Assembly: GCA_023386635.1 (NCBI GenBank)
Contig: JAEWJH010000078.1
Location: 1-54,530 of the forward strand
DNA: 54,530 bases
Origin: Pseudomonadota bacterium
GTDB taxonomy: Bacteria; Pseudomonadota; Alphaproteobacteria; Rhizobiales; Xanthobacteraceae
Direction: 5' to 3'
The notes beneath the pieces were generated by a model, which worked only from the letters and a program-made list of their open reading frames with translations, did not search any database and was not told where the DNA came from. The position numbers and the translations under genes were made by a program. How positions within the stretch are numbered: position 1 is the first letter of the stretch; every line of letters begins with the position of its first letter. This document shows positions 22,837 to 31,481 of the stretch, piece after piece.

Positions 22837-24206
22837 GTCGTGAACTCCTGCGTTTTGATAGCGGTGACTGAGGTTTGTGCGATCTGGTCCGGCGGCACGC
22901 CGCAGGCGAAGCCGGGCACCGCGAGCGAGCCGATCGCCAGCAGGCCGTTGTCGACGGCGAGCCGGATCGAGCCGTTGCGTTCGCGATAAAGATCGGGATG
23001 CGCGGCGAGGAAGGCTTCGCCCTCGGCGCGCGGCGCGCCGTCGAAGCCCTTCCCGTAATGATGGCCGTTGCGCTCCACATGGGTGCAGCCGAGGAACGCG
23101 ACCAGCGCGGTGTCCTGCTGCACGGCGAGCCCGGCCTGCGTGGTCAGGTCCTCGGCCGAGATGAAACAGCCGCTCTGCGCGCGGGCGCGCGCGGTGTTCA
23201 CGATCGACTTGTAGACGCCCTTGCAGGATTTCGAGGAGATGCCGCGATAGCCGAGCGCGAGGGCGCGCGGGAACGCGTCGTAACCGTCGTCGGCTTCATC
23301 GATGATGACACTGACGCGCCGGCCGACTTCGCCAAGCGGCGTCTTCCATGTCAGTTCGCGCGGCAGCGGCTGCTCGATATAGAGCATGCGCTGCTGGAAT
23401 TCGCCGAGGCGCGGCGTGGCCTGTAGCCCCTCGACCAGCGTCAGGAGCTGCGCCGGATCGGCATATTGCTCGTTGGCGTCGAGCGTCGCACGATAATCGA
23501 CGCCGAGCGGCCCGAGCACGGCCGCGAGTTCCTCCAGCCGCGCGATATCGCGCTCCGGATCGCCACGCAGCTTGATCTTGAAATAACGGCAGCCCTGGTC
23601 GCGCACCACCTCGTCCAGCGTCTCGGCCGGATCGACCATGCCCACGGTATACCGCACGGCGATGTGCTCCGGCCGCTGACCGCCCGCGAGCACCTTGCGG
23701 ATCGCGTCCTGATCGAGATCGGGCGTGAGCCGGGCGTCAAGGCCCATGACGTTGCGGGCAAGGCCTTCGAACATGTCCATGCCGAGCGCGCGCAGCAAGG
23801 CGTCGATGATCGCCTTGTCGATCTCCGCCGGGCCGAACGCTGCCGCTAGCTGGGTCATGCCGGCATCCGCCGCGGCGCGCCGCTGCCGCGGATAAGCCGA
23901 GGCATGCAGCGCGAAGGCCGACATCGGCTTCTTCTGGTCGAGATAGATGTCGCGGGCCAGTGTCAGCGACGCGCGCAGTTGATTGACGGTGTCGTCGATG
24001 CCGAGGGCCGGGTCCTTGTCGAACCACTTGGGCACCATCAGCTCCGCCGCGGCGCCCTCGATCCGTTCGCCGTCGATCTCGATGTCCACATGGATGAACG
24101 CCTGCGCCGTGCCGGTAACCGTCACGTCGCCGAACCGGAACGGATGCGCGAAGGGCACATCCCGCTCGGTCAGGCGGATATCCTTGACGGTCAGAGTCGG
24201 TGTCAT
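22833..24206 (-). CDS. Enolase superfamily protein (mandelate racemase/muconate lactonizing enzyme type)
   Basis: 457 residues. The catalytic set of the muconate-lactonizing subgroup can be placed: Lys-x-Lys at 210-212 (FKIKL), metal ligands Asp243 (TLDANE), Glu278 (YIEQPL) and Asp303/Glu304 (IIDEADDG), and a lysine on the far side at 326 or 329 (SSKSCKG). Such enzymes abstract a proton alpha to a carboxylate, giving dehydration, racemisation or cycloisomerisation. It leads the enzyme part of the operon, 63 bp after the ABC ATPase gene. At 457 residues it is longer than the usual 360-400, with an extended N-terminal part. Acid-sugar dehydratase is a fair guess only. Confidence 0.82.
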   Translation of the reverse strand: MTPTLTVKDIRLTERDVPFAHPFRFGDVTVTGTAQAFIHVDIEIDGERIEGAAAELMVPKWFDKDPALGIDDTVNQLRASLTLARDIYLDQKKPMSAFALHASAYPRQRRAAADAGMTQLAAAFGPAEIDKAIIDALLRALGMDMFEGLARNVMGLDARLTPDLDQDAIRKVLAGGQRPEHIAVRYTVGMVDPAETLDEVVRDQGCRYFKIKLRGDPERDIARLEELAAVLGPLGVDYRATLDANEQYADPAQLLTLVEGLQATPRLGEFQQRMLYIEQPLPRELTWKTPLGEVGRRVSVIIDEADDGYDAFPRALALGYRGISSKSCKGVYKSIVNTARARAQSGCFISAEDLTTQAGLAVQQDTALVAFLGCTHVERNGHHYGKGFDGAPRAEGEAFLAAHPDLYRERNGSIRLAVDNGLLAIGSLAVPGFACGVPPDQIAQTSVTAIKTQEFTT

Positions 24207-24269
24207 GGCTTGCAGACGTTGCTTATGGATGCCGGTCGCGGCGGTCGCACCGCCCCGAACCGTATCCTG

Positions 24270-25082
24270 CTAGTCGATATGCGCGTCGGAGAAATGCGCG
24301 CGGATCTTCTGGGTCATCTCGACGAAACGCGGGTCCGCCAGCACATCGAGCGTGCGCGGACGCGTCAACGGAATCTCATAGACAGCGGCGATGGTGCCGG
24401 GGCGCGCGCTCATCACCATCACCCGGTCGGCGAGAAACACCGCCTCCGGGATCGAGTGGGTGATCAGCAGCACGGTCTTGCCGGTCTCGCGCTGGATGCG
24501 CTGCAGCTCGACATTCATCTTCTCGCGGGTCATGGCGTCGAGCGCGCCGAACGGCTCGTCCATCAGCACGATCTTCGGATCGTGCACCAGCGCGCGGCAG
24601 ATCGACACGCGCTGCTGCATGCCGCCCGACAACTGCCAGGGATATTTGCGCTCGAAACCGTCGAGCCCGGTCATCTTCAACAGGTCGAGCGCGCGCTGCC
24701 GGTACTTCTCGCGCGGCAAGCCCTTCACCTCGACCGGCATCATCACGTTGGAGAGCACGTTGCGCCACGGCAGCAACAACGCGGTCTGGAACACGATGCC
24801 GACGTCGCGGTGTGGCTTGGTGACGGCCTTGCCTTCGACCACCACCTCGCCGTCACTCGGTTGCAACAGGCCGGCGAGCATTTTCAGCAACGTGGTCTTG
24901 CCGCAGCCGGACGGGCCGACGATCACCACGAATTCGCCTTCGGTGACCGTAAAATCGATCGGCTTGAGCGACGGCACATCGCCGTCGCGCGTCCGGTAAG
25001 TCTTGGAGACGCCCCGCATCTCGATCACGGGGCGTCCCTGGTCTGCGGCTATTTCCACGAGCTTCAATGTCCGCGCGGCCAT
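24270..25082 (-). CDS. ABC transporter ATP-binding protein, SsuB/TauB/NrtD type
   Basis: 270 residues. Walker A GPSGCGKTTLL, signature LSGGMQQRVSICRAL and Walker B KIVLMDEPFGALD are intact, followed by the switch His in LITHSIPEAV, all as in the nitrate/sulfonate/taurine subgroup. I use the ATG at 25082, five bases after GAGG, instead of the GTG six bases earlier. It powers the import system whose binding protein and permease genes lie immediately upstream in the same direction (9-bp gap). Confidence 0.92.
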   Translation of the reverse strand: MAARTLKLVEIAADQGRPVIEMRGVSKTYRTRDGDVPSLKPIDFTVTEGEFVVIVGPSGCGKTTLLKMLAGLLQPSDGEVVVEGKAVTKPHRDVGIVFQTALLLPWRNVLSNVMMPVEVKGLPREKYRQRALDLLKMTGLDGFERKYPWQLSGGMQQRVSICRALVHDPKIVLMDEPFGALDAMTREKMNVELQRIQRETGKTVLLITHSIPEAVFLADRVMVMSARPGTIAAVYEIPLTRPRTLDVLADPRFVEMTQKIRAHFSDAHID

Positions 25083-25091
25083 CGTCACCTC

Positions 25092-26078
25092 TCAGCTACC
25101 GCTGCCCGCGGGCAGATACTGGTTGGTGTAATAGGTCTTGTAGCCGGCCTTGGCCTTGGCATCGAGACCGCCGTATTCGACCATCACGTCAACCGTGTCC
25201 TTCATGTTGGCGTCGGAGACGTTGAACGGACGATTCTTCTTGCCGGCCGGATCCTTGTAGAGCGGGATCGTCAGCTCGAACCCTTGCGTCAGCGTGTCGA
25301 TCTTGCCGCCCTTCGGATTGGCATTGAGGATCGCCTGCGCCGCTTCCTTCGGATGCTTCGAGGCTTCCTCGAGCGACTTGGTCGCCGCCGCCATGAAGCG
25401 TTTGGTCAGATCGGCGTTGTCCTTGAGCCAGTCCTTGTTGACGATGATGCCCGACGACACCAGGTTGACGCCGTAATCGGCGAACTTGATCGGGAACACG
25501 TCCTTGCCGGTCGCGTCCTTGATCTTCATCGACTGATCCATGACGTAGCCGAGCAGCAGATCGGCCTGGCCGTTGATCACGGCGTTCAGCTTGGTCGTCG
25601 CGTCGCCCGACACGGTCTTGAAGTCGGATTCCTTGAGGCCGGTCTTCTTCAGGAACAGCGGCCAGATCTGCGACATCGAATCGCCCGGCGTGGTGGCGAC
25701 GGTCTTGCCCTTGATGTCGGCCGGCTTCCTGATGTTCTTGTCGGCGAAGCCCATGGCCGACATCGGGTTGGTCTGCAGCGCGACGCCGACCGCCTCAACC
25801 GGAGCGCCCTTCACCGCAGCGCGCATCATGGTCGGAACGTCGACATAGCCGTACTGCACGGTCTTGGCGGCAACCACCTGCGTCACTGTCGCCGAGCCGC
25901 GACCTTCCTGGATTTCGAGGTCGATGCCCGCATCCTTGAAGTAGCCCTTTTCCTTGCCGTAGTAGAACGGCGCATGCTCACCGTAGACGTACCAGTTGAG
26001 CATCAGCGTCACCTTGTCCGCCGCAAAGGCCGGACCGGCGAGCAACACGGCAAACAGAGCCGCCAAAAAGCTTTTCAT
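25092..26078 (-). CDS. ABC transporter substrate-binding protein, SsuA/THI5-like
   Basis: 328 residues with a signal peptide (MKSFLAALFAVLLAGPAFA) and a THI5/NMT1-type binding fold beginning VTLMLNWYVYGEHAPFYYGKEKGYFKDAGID. It is preceded by GGGAGGAG seven bases before the ATG. It is periplasmic and should deliver the substrate of the downstream catabolic operon to the membrane complex. The order permease, binding protein, ATPase on the minus strand, with short gaps, indicates one transcript. Members of this fold bind small planar or sulfonate and pyrimidine-like molecules as well as acids, so the ligand stays open. Confidence 0.9.
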   Translation of the reverse strand: MKSFLAALFAVLLAGPAFAADKVTLMLNWYVYGEHAPFYYGKEKGYFKDAGIDLEIQEGRGSATVTQVVAAKTVQYGYVDVPTMMRAAVKGAPVEAVGVALQTNPMSAMGFADKNIRKPADIKGKTVATTPGDSMSQIWPLFLKKTGLKESDFKTVSGDATTKLNAVINGQADLLLGYVMDQSMKIKDATGKDVFPIKFADYGVNLVSSGIIVNKDWLKDNADLTKRFMAAATKSLEEASKHPKEAAQAILNANPKGGKIDTLTQGFELTIPLYKDPAGKKNRPFNVSDANMKDTVDVMVEYGGLDAKAKAGYKTYYTNQYLPAGSGS

Positions 26079-26112
26079 TGTTTTCTCCTCCCGTTTCTAA
26101 CTTTGTCGAACA

Positions 26113-26937
26113 TCAGGCCGCAATGACGAGATCGTGGCGCTGACTGGCGTGCCAGGGGATCATCATCCGCTCGATCAGATCGAGCACCCAGAACAGCACG
26201 ACGCCGATCAGCGACAAGACCACCAGCGCCGCGAACATCGTCGGCAATTCGAAGTTACCGATCGAGCGCTGCAGCACGAAACCCAGACCATCGTTGGAGC
26301 CGACGAATTCGCCGACCACCGCACCGACCACGGCGAGCGTGATCGACACTTTCAACCCGGCGAAAATCGCCGGCATCGCGTGCGGAAACGCGACCATGCG
26401 GAAAATCTGCAGACGCCTGGCTTCCATCGCGCGGGCGAGATCGAGCATGTCTGGCTCGACCGACTTGAAGCCCTGCACCGCCGAGACGACGACCGGGAAG
26501 AAGCCGAGCATGAATGCGGACAAAACCTTCGGCAGCATGCCGAAGCCGAACCAGACCACGAACAGCGGCGCGATCGCGATCTTCGGAATCGACTGCGAGA
26601 ACACCAGCAGCGGATAGACATAGCTTTCGATGGTGCGCGAACCGGCGATCAGCACCGCGGCGGCAATGCCGAACACCGCGGACAGCAGAAAGCCCTCGAC
26701 GGTCGCCACCGTGGTCGGGATCGCCTGCCGCAGCAGGGTCGGCCAGTCGTTCCACAGCGTGATCAGCACGTCTTCCGGCTTCGGGATCTGATAGGGCGGA
26801 ATGCGGAACACGCGAATGGTCACGTCCCACAGCACGACCAGAAACACCAGGAAGAGTACCGGACGCAGCCAAGCCGCGTTCAGCAGCGTGCCGAAACGCG
26901 ACAAAGCGGACGGTCGTGCGGATCGGCTCACAGCCAT
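26113..26937 (-). CDS. ABC transporter permease, SsuC/TauC type
   Basis: 274 residues with about six membrane helices and the cytoplasmic coupling motif region ARAMEARRLQIFRMVAFPHAMPAIFAGLKV (EAA loop) that contacts the ATPase. I start at the ATG at 26937 because GGAGG lies eight bases upstream; the open frame extends five codons further without a good start. It is the first gene of the importer, 147 bp after the tetR stop, and an inverted repeat at 27079-27096 sits in that gap's upstream edge. Confidence 0.9.
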   Translation of the reverse strand: MAVSRSARPSALSRFGTLLNAAWLRPVLFLVFLVVLWDVTIRVFRIPPYQIPKPEDVLITLWNDWPTLLRQAIPTTVATVEGFLLSAVFGIAAAVLIAGSRTIESYVYPLLVFSQSIPKIAIAPLFVVWFGFGMLPKVLSAFMLGFFPVVVSAVQGFKSVEPDMLDLARAMEARRLQIFRMVAFPHAMPAIFAGLKVSITLAVVGAVVGEFVGSNDGLGFVLQRSIGNFELPTMFAALVVLSLIGVVLFWVLDLIERMMIPWHASQRHDLVIAA

Positions 26938-27078
26938 AGATGCTTCCTCCAAGCGGCATGCGATCTCGCGACGATGATCGAAGACGTGCTTGCCCTTTCC
27001 GGCACGCGCCGCGATCCCGTCGTCATCAGCGCCGGCATTGGAGCCGTCGCCCGTCGCATTCCGCCGTCTGCGCAGCGT

Positions 27079-27096
27079 TTTAACTCACTGGTTAAA
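27079..27096. promoter_or_regulatory. Inverted repeat TTTAAC-6-GTTAAA, candidate TetR operator
   Basis: Perfect six-base arms around a six-base spacer that contains the tetR stop codon. It lies about 142 bp before the permease start and is AT-rich in a GC-rich setting. The regulator is the adjacent TetR protein, so control of the importer and catabolic operon is the likely role. Confidence 0.45.
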
Positions 27097-27840
27097 TTCT
27101 AAGAGTTTTGCCACCCCGGGGTCAAGCGCGCCGTCGCGCGGCTCGAGCGCGGCGCGGAACAGTTCCTTGATGTGATCCAGCCGGGCCGATTTTGCTGCGG
27201 AATCAAGCATATCCGCCCCGAAAATCACGGTCAGCGTGTGGCTGTTGGAAACATAGAACCAGCAGAGGCTGGCGATCGAAATGTAGAGTTGAACCGGATC
27301 GATGCCCTTGCGCAGCGTGCCGTCGGCCTCGCCGCGCCGCAGGATCGCGCGGATCATTCCGACGAACGGCGAGTGCAGATCCTTGATCCGGCGCGAGCGG
27401 CGCAGGAACGCGCCGCGGTGCAGGTTCTCGGTGGACAGCAGCGCCAGAAACTCCGGGTGATCGAGATAATACAGCCATGTGAATTCGAGGAGCCGCACCA
27501 GCGCATCGATCGGCGCCAGCGCCTCCAGATTCAGTTCACGCTCGGCGGCACGGATGCTTTCGTAACTGCCGACCAGCACTTCGAGATAGAGATCGTCCTT
27601 GTTGCCGACATGGTAGTACAGCATGCGCTTGTTGGCGCCGGCGACCCGCGCGATGCGGTCGATGCGCGCGCCGCTCAAGCCGTAATTGGCAAATTCCGCG
27701 GTCGCAGCTTCCAGAATGCGCTTGCGCATGCCTTCGGGATCGCGCTGCCAGCCGACCCGCTTCGCCGAAGCCCGGCCGCGTCGCGGCGCCGCTTTGCGCA
27801 CGGGGGCTTTCGGCTTCTTATTTGTTTTGTCGGCGCTCAT
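27085..27840 (-). CDS. TetR family transcriptional regulator
   Basis: 251 residues: a basic Lys/Arg/Pro-rich extension of about 35 residues, then a TetR helix-turn-helix domain (MRKRILEAATAEFANYGLSGARIDRIARVAGANKRMLYYHVGNKDDLYLEVL), then a ligand-binding helical domain. The recognition helix ANKRMLYYHVGNKDDLY is typical. It starts at the ATG at 27840, 68 bp after livF on the same strand, and is followed by the SsuABC-type importer. It could therefore be read through from the liv operon yet regulate the downstream one. The basic N-terminal tail is longer than usual and may add DNA affinity. Confidence 0.9.
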   Translation of the reverse strand: MSADKTNKKPKAPVRKAAPRRGRASAKRVGWQRDPEGMRKRILEAATAEFANYGLSGARIDRIARVAGANKRMLYYHVGNKDDLYLEVLVGSYESIRAAERELNLEALAPIDALVRLLEFTWLYYLDHPEFLALLSTENLHRGAFLRRSRRIKDLHSPFVGMIRAILRRGEADGTLRKGIDPVQLYISIASLCWFYVSNSHTLTVIFGADMLDSAAKSARLDHIKELFRAALEPRDGALDPGVAKLLEFNQ

Positions 27841-27908
27841 GTCCGAAATCTCGTCGTTGCGGGCGGGCGGCACTTTAGCCCACCCCAGTGCGACGAGATA
27901 GCGCGCGT

Positions 27909-28607
27909 TCAAACCTGCAGATAGCGCTGGCGGATACTGTCGTCGGCGATGAGCGCGGTCGAGGTGCCGGACCACACCACATAGCCCTTCTCGATCACCA
28001 CGTGACGGTCGGCGAGCTTGAGCAGCGCGTCCAGATGCTTATCGACCAGTAAAATCGACTGCCCTTCCGCCTTGAGTTGCGCGAGACAGTTCCAGATTTC
28101 GTTGCGGATCAGCGGCGCCAGACCTTCGGTCGCTTCATCGAGGATCAGGAGCTTTGGATTGGTCATCAGCGCGCGCCCGACCGCGAGCATCTGCTGCTCG
28201 CCGCCGGACAATTGTCCACCGAGACTGGTGCGCCGCTCGGCGAGCTTCGGGAACAACGCATAGACCGCCTCGCGGGTCCAGCGCGCGGGTTTCCCCCGCG
28301 CCGCCGCAGTGGCGATGAGATTTTCCTCGACCGTCAGCGTCGGGAAAATCTGCCGTCCTTCCGGCACCAGGCCGATGCCGGCCTGCGCCACGCGATACGG
28401 CGGCAGACCAGTGAGCACGACGCCGTCGAACACCGCGCGACCGCCGCGCGCCGGCAACAGGCCCATCAGCGTGCTGATCGTCGTCGTCTTGCCCATGCCG
28501 TTGCGGCCGAGCATCGTCACAATCTCGCCGTCGCCGACAGTGAAGGAGATGTCGAACAGAACCTGCGCGGGGCCGTAGCCTGCTTGCAATGTCTCGATGG
28601 TCAGCAT
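27909..28607 (-). CDS. livF: ABC transporter ATP-binding protein, LivF type
   Basis: 232 residues: Walker A GRNGMGKTT, signature LSGGEQQMLAVGRAL, Walker B KLLILDEATEGLAP, with the short length and the C-terminal VVIEKGYVVWSG typical of LivF. It pairs with LivG to energise the fused permease upstream. It lies 13 bp after the livG stop. The operon order on the minus strand is livK, livHM, livG, livF. Confidence 0.92.
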   Translation of the reverse strand: MLTIETLQAGYGPAQVLFDISFTVGDGEIVTMLGRNGMGKTTTISTLMGLLPARGGRAVFDGVVLTGLPPYRVAQAGIGLVPEGRQIFPTLTVEENLIATAAARGKPARWTREAVYALFPKLAERRTSLGGQLSGGEQQMLAVGRALMTNPKLLILDEATEGLAPLIRNEIWNCLAQLKAEGQSILLVDKHLDALLKLADRHVVIEKGYVVWSGTSTALIADDSIRQRYLQV

Positions 28608-28620
28608 GGCCTATCGTTCC

Positions 28621-29400
28621 TCACGCCATCTCGTCGCCGAGATAGGCCGCCACGACCTGCGGGTTGCCGCGCACCTCATCGGGGGTGCCGCAAGCCAGCA
28701 CGCGGCCATAGATCAGCACGGAAATGCGGTCCGCCAGCGCGAACACCGCGTTCATGTCGTGCTCGACCAGCACCATCGGAAAGCGGCCCTTGAGCCGCTG
28801 CATCAGCGCGATCAGCCGCTCGGATTCATCGCGGCCGGTGCCGGCCATCGGCTCGTCGAGGAGCAGCAGCTTCGGCTGCATCGCCAGCGCGATGGCAAGC
28901 TCCAGCGCCCGCTTCTCGCCATGCGAGAGATAGCCGGCGAGCACCTTGGCGCGTGGCGCAAGCCCGACTTCGTCGAGCGCGGCAAGTGCCTGCTCGTTGA
29001 GCGCGGCTTCGCCGGCGACATTGCCGGTGAAACGGAAGCTCGACCCATGGCGCGCCTGCGCCGCCAGCGCCACATTCTCCAGCACCGAGAAGCCCGGCAG
29101 GATCGAATTGATCTGGAACGAGCGGGCAAGGCCGCGCGAGGCGCGTTCATAGACCGGCAGCGTGGTGACGTCCTCACCGGCGAAAAGGATGCGGCCCGCA
29201 TCGGGCGCCAGCAGGCCGGAGATTTGGTTGATCAGCGTGGTCTTGCCGGCGCCATTCGGACCGATCACCGCGTGCAGTTCGCCCGGCATCACGGTTAGAT
29301 CGACGTTGTCGGTGACGCGCAAGCCGCCGAAATTCTTGCACAGCCCTTCGAGCCGCAGCGCCGGCGTCATGGCCTGATCACTCATAGCCTGATCATTCAT
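28621..29400 (-). CDS. livG: ABC transporter ATP-binding protein, LivG type
   Basis: 259 residues: Walker A GPNGAGKTT, the LivG-specific signature LSHGEKRALELAIALA, Walker B KLLLLDEPMAGTG and switch His in LVEHDMNAVF. AGAGGAG stands nine bases before the ATG at 29400, which overlaps the end of livHM by eight bases. The N-terminus is MNDQAMSDQAMT because a 15-bp unit is duplicated there, giving three in-frame ATG codons. Start choice is therefore between 29400, 29385 and 29370; the ribosome binding site favours the first. Confidence 0.9.
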   Translation of the reverse strand: MNDQAMSDQAMTPALRLEGLCKNFGGLRVTDNVDLTVMPGELHAVIGPNGAGKTTLINQISGLLAPDAGRILFAGEDVTTLPVYERASRGLARSFQINSILPGFSVLENVALAAQARHGSSFRFTGNVAGEAALNEQALAALDEVGLAPRAKVLAGYLSHGEKRALELAIALAMQPKLLLLDEPMAGTGRDESERLIALMQRLKGRFPMVLVEHDMNAVFALADRISVLIYGRVLACGTPDEVRGNPQVVAAYLGDEMA

Positions 29401-31330
29401 GGCGCCCGCTCCTCTTCAGCATCTCGCGAAGCTGCGCGATGAGGCCGCCGAGGCCACGCGGGAAAAACAGGATCAGCAGAACGAGCAGCGGGCCGAAAAT
29501 CACCTTCCAGTGCTCGGTGAGGTTGGACAGCCATTCCTCACCGACGAGGAACACCACCGTGCCGAGGATCGCGCCATGGAGCGATCCCATGCCGCCCATC
29601 ACCAGCATGATGATGAGTTCGCCCGAGCGCTGCCACGACATGTAAGCCGGACTGACGAACTCGGTCGCGTTGGCCAGCAGGAAGCCGGACAGGCCGCCAA
29701 GCATGCCGGCGATTACATAGGCCATCAGTTGATAGCGGAAGACGGGATAGCCGAGCGTCTCCATCCGCACCGCATTGTCCTTGGTACCGCGCAGCACGCG
29801 GCCAAACCGTGACGCGACGATGGCGCGGCACAGCACGAACACGCCGATCAGCGCTGCCAGCACGGCGTAATAGAAAACCAAGTCGCTGCGAAACACATCG
29901 AAACCCAAGACAGTGCTGCGCGACGACAGCGTCAGCCCGTCGTCTCCACCATAAGGTGCGAGCGAGCTGGCGGTGAAATAAACCATCTGGCTGAACGCCA
30001 GCGTGATCATGATGAAATAGACGCCGCGTGTGCGCAGAATCACAAGACCGGTCAACCACGCGAACAGCGCGGAGACGGCGAGCGCCGCCGGCAACGCAAT
30101 CAGCGTATCGCCGATGCCGTGCGAGGCGAGGATGCCGGCGGCGTAAGCGCCGAGCCCGATGAAGGCGGCATGACCGAACGAGATCATCGCGCCGTAGCCG
30201 ACCAGGAGATCGAGCGCGATCGTGGCGATGGCGATGATCATTACCCGCGTCGTGATACTGAGCACATAGCTCTCGGTGCCGAGACCGGCAAAAGGCACCA
30301 CGGCAAAGCCGAGGAAGATCACCGCCGGGATGACGAAGCCGGCAAACGAACGCCAGTCCGCGACCTCGGCCAGTGTCAACGCCGCGTTGCTGGCGGACGC
30401 GCCGTCACGGCGTCCCTTGGCCGGGAACAGGCCGGCCGGACGGGCGTAAAGCACCACCGCCATCAGCAGATAGATCAGCATCGAGGCGAGCGCCGGTCCC
30501 ACCGTGCGCGCCGACGACGGCCCGATGAACAGGCGCAGGATATCGACCGCGAACGAGCGGCCGAGCGTATCGACCAGGCCGATCAGCAAGGCCGCGACGA
30601 AAGCGCCGCGGATCGAACCGATGCCGCCGATCACGATCACCACGAAGGCGAGGATCAGCACGGTGTCGCCCATGCCGGGCTCGACCGACAGGATCGGCGC
30701 GATCATGATGCCGGCGAAACCGGCGAGCATTGCGCCGAAGCCGAACACCACCATGAACAGCCGGCGGATATTGACGCCGAGCGCCGACACCATCGCCGCG
30801 TTGGTGGCGCCCGCGCGCACCAGCATGCCGGTGCGGGTGTAGGTGACGAGGACGTAGAGCAGTCCCGCGACCGCAAGCCCCGTGGCGATGATCACCACGC
30901 GCCACATCGGATAAAGCTGACCGGTCGGCAGCGCCAGCATGCCGGACAGCGCCTCCGGCATCGGCAGAGTCAGCGGCGCCGCACCCCACAACAGTTTCAC
31001 ACCGCTGTTGAGGAACAGAATGATGCCGAAGGTCGCGATCACATGATCGAGGTGGTTGCGGTGATAAAGATGCCGGAAGATCGCGAATTCCAGCACCAGC
31101 CCGAACGCGAGCGCGACGACGAGCGCGAGCAGCAGCGCGGCGATGAAGCTGCCGGTCATGGCGTAGAACATGACGGCGAGATAGGCGCCGAGCATGTACT
31201 GCACGCCGTGCGCGAGGTTGATGAAATCCATCACCCCGAACACCAGCGTCAGGCCCGCTGCGATCAGAAACAGCAGGACGCCGAGCTGCAGCCCGTTGAG
31301 AAGCTGAACGACGAAAAGAGAGAGCGACAT
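29393..31330 (-). CDS. Fused LivH-LivM branched-chain amino acid-type ABC permease
   Basis: 645 residues. Residues 1 to about 295 form a complete LivH (QLLNGLQLGVLLFLIAAGLTLVFGVMDFINLAHG; IVIGGIGSIRGAF), a linker near 300-335 (PAGLFPAKGRRDGASASNAALT) follows, and the remainder is a complete LivM (ALDLLVGYGAMISFGHAAFIGLGAYAAG; VMGGMGSLHGAILG). Normally these are two proteins that heterodimerise. The fusion keeps both coupling segments. It imports an amino acid or, as often in soil bacteria, an aromatic or dicarboxylic acid. It is followed by livG with an eight-base overlap. Confidence 0.92.
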   Translation of the reverse strand: MSLSLFVVQLLNGLQLGVLLFLIAAGLTLVFGVMDFINLAHGVQYMLGAYLAVMFYAMTGSFIAALLLALVVALAFGLVLEFAIFRHLYHRNHLDHVIATFGIILFLNSGVKLLWGAAPLTLPMPEALSGMLALPTGQLYPMWRVVIIATGLAVAGLLYVLVTYTRTGMLVRAGATNAAMVSALGVNIRRLFMVVFGFGAMLAGFAGIMIAPILSVEPGMGDTVLILAFVVIVIGGIGSIRGAFVAALLIGLVDTLGRSFAVDILRLFIGPSSARTVGPALASMLIYLLMAVVLYARPAGLFPAKGRRDGASASNAALTLAEVADWRSFAGFVIPAVIFLGFAVVPFAGLGTESYVLSITTRVMIIAIATIALDLLVGYGAMISFGHAAFIGLGAYAAGILASHGIGDTLIALPAALAVSALFAWLTGLVILRTRGVYFIMITLAFSQMVYFTASSLAPYGGDDGLTLSSRSTVLGFDVFRSDLVFYYAVLAALIGVFVLCRAIVASRFGRVLRGTKDNAVRMETLGYPVFRYQLMAYVIAGMLGGLSGFLLANATEFVSPAYMSWQRSGELIIMLVMGGMGSLHGAILGTVVFLVGEEWLSNLTEHWKVIFGPLLVLLILFFPRGLGGLIAQLREMLKRSGRHE

Positions 31331-31340
31331 GGCGCGCTTT

Positions 31341-31477
31341 ACCTCTCCCCGCGCGCGGAGAGAGGTCGGCCGCGCGCAACGCGGTCGGATGAAGGGGCAA
31401 CGACAATCTTATGCACGTTGCCCCCCGTCACCCGGCGCGATGACGCTCGCCACCCTCTCCCCGTAACGGGGCGAGGG
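31341..31477. repeat. Palindromic repeat, CCCTCTCCC family, inside the liv operon
   Basis: ACCTCTCCCC...GGAGAGAGGT at the left and ACCCTCTCCC...GGGGCGAGGG at the right enclose about 90 bp. It fills the gap between the livK stop and the livHM start. There it could form a strong RNA hairpin that protects the livK message or partly stops transcription, giving more binding protein than permease. Confidence 0.7.
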
Positions 31478-31481
31478 AAAA

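Noticed and set aside
23904..26126. 740-codon plus-strand frame across the ABC transporter genes
   Set aside because: It runs antisense across three recognisable minus-strand genes and has no family resemblance.
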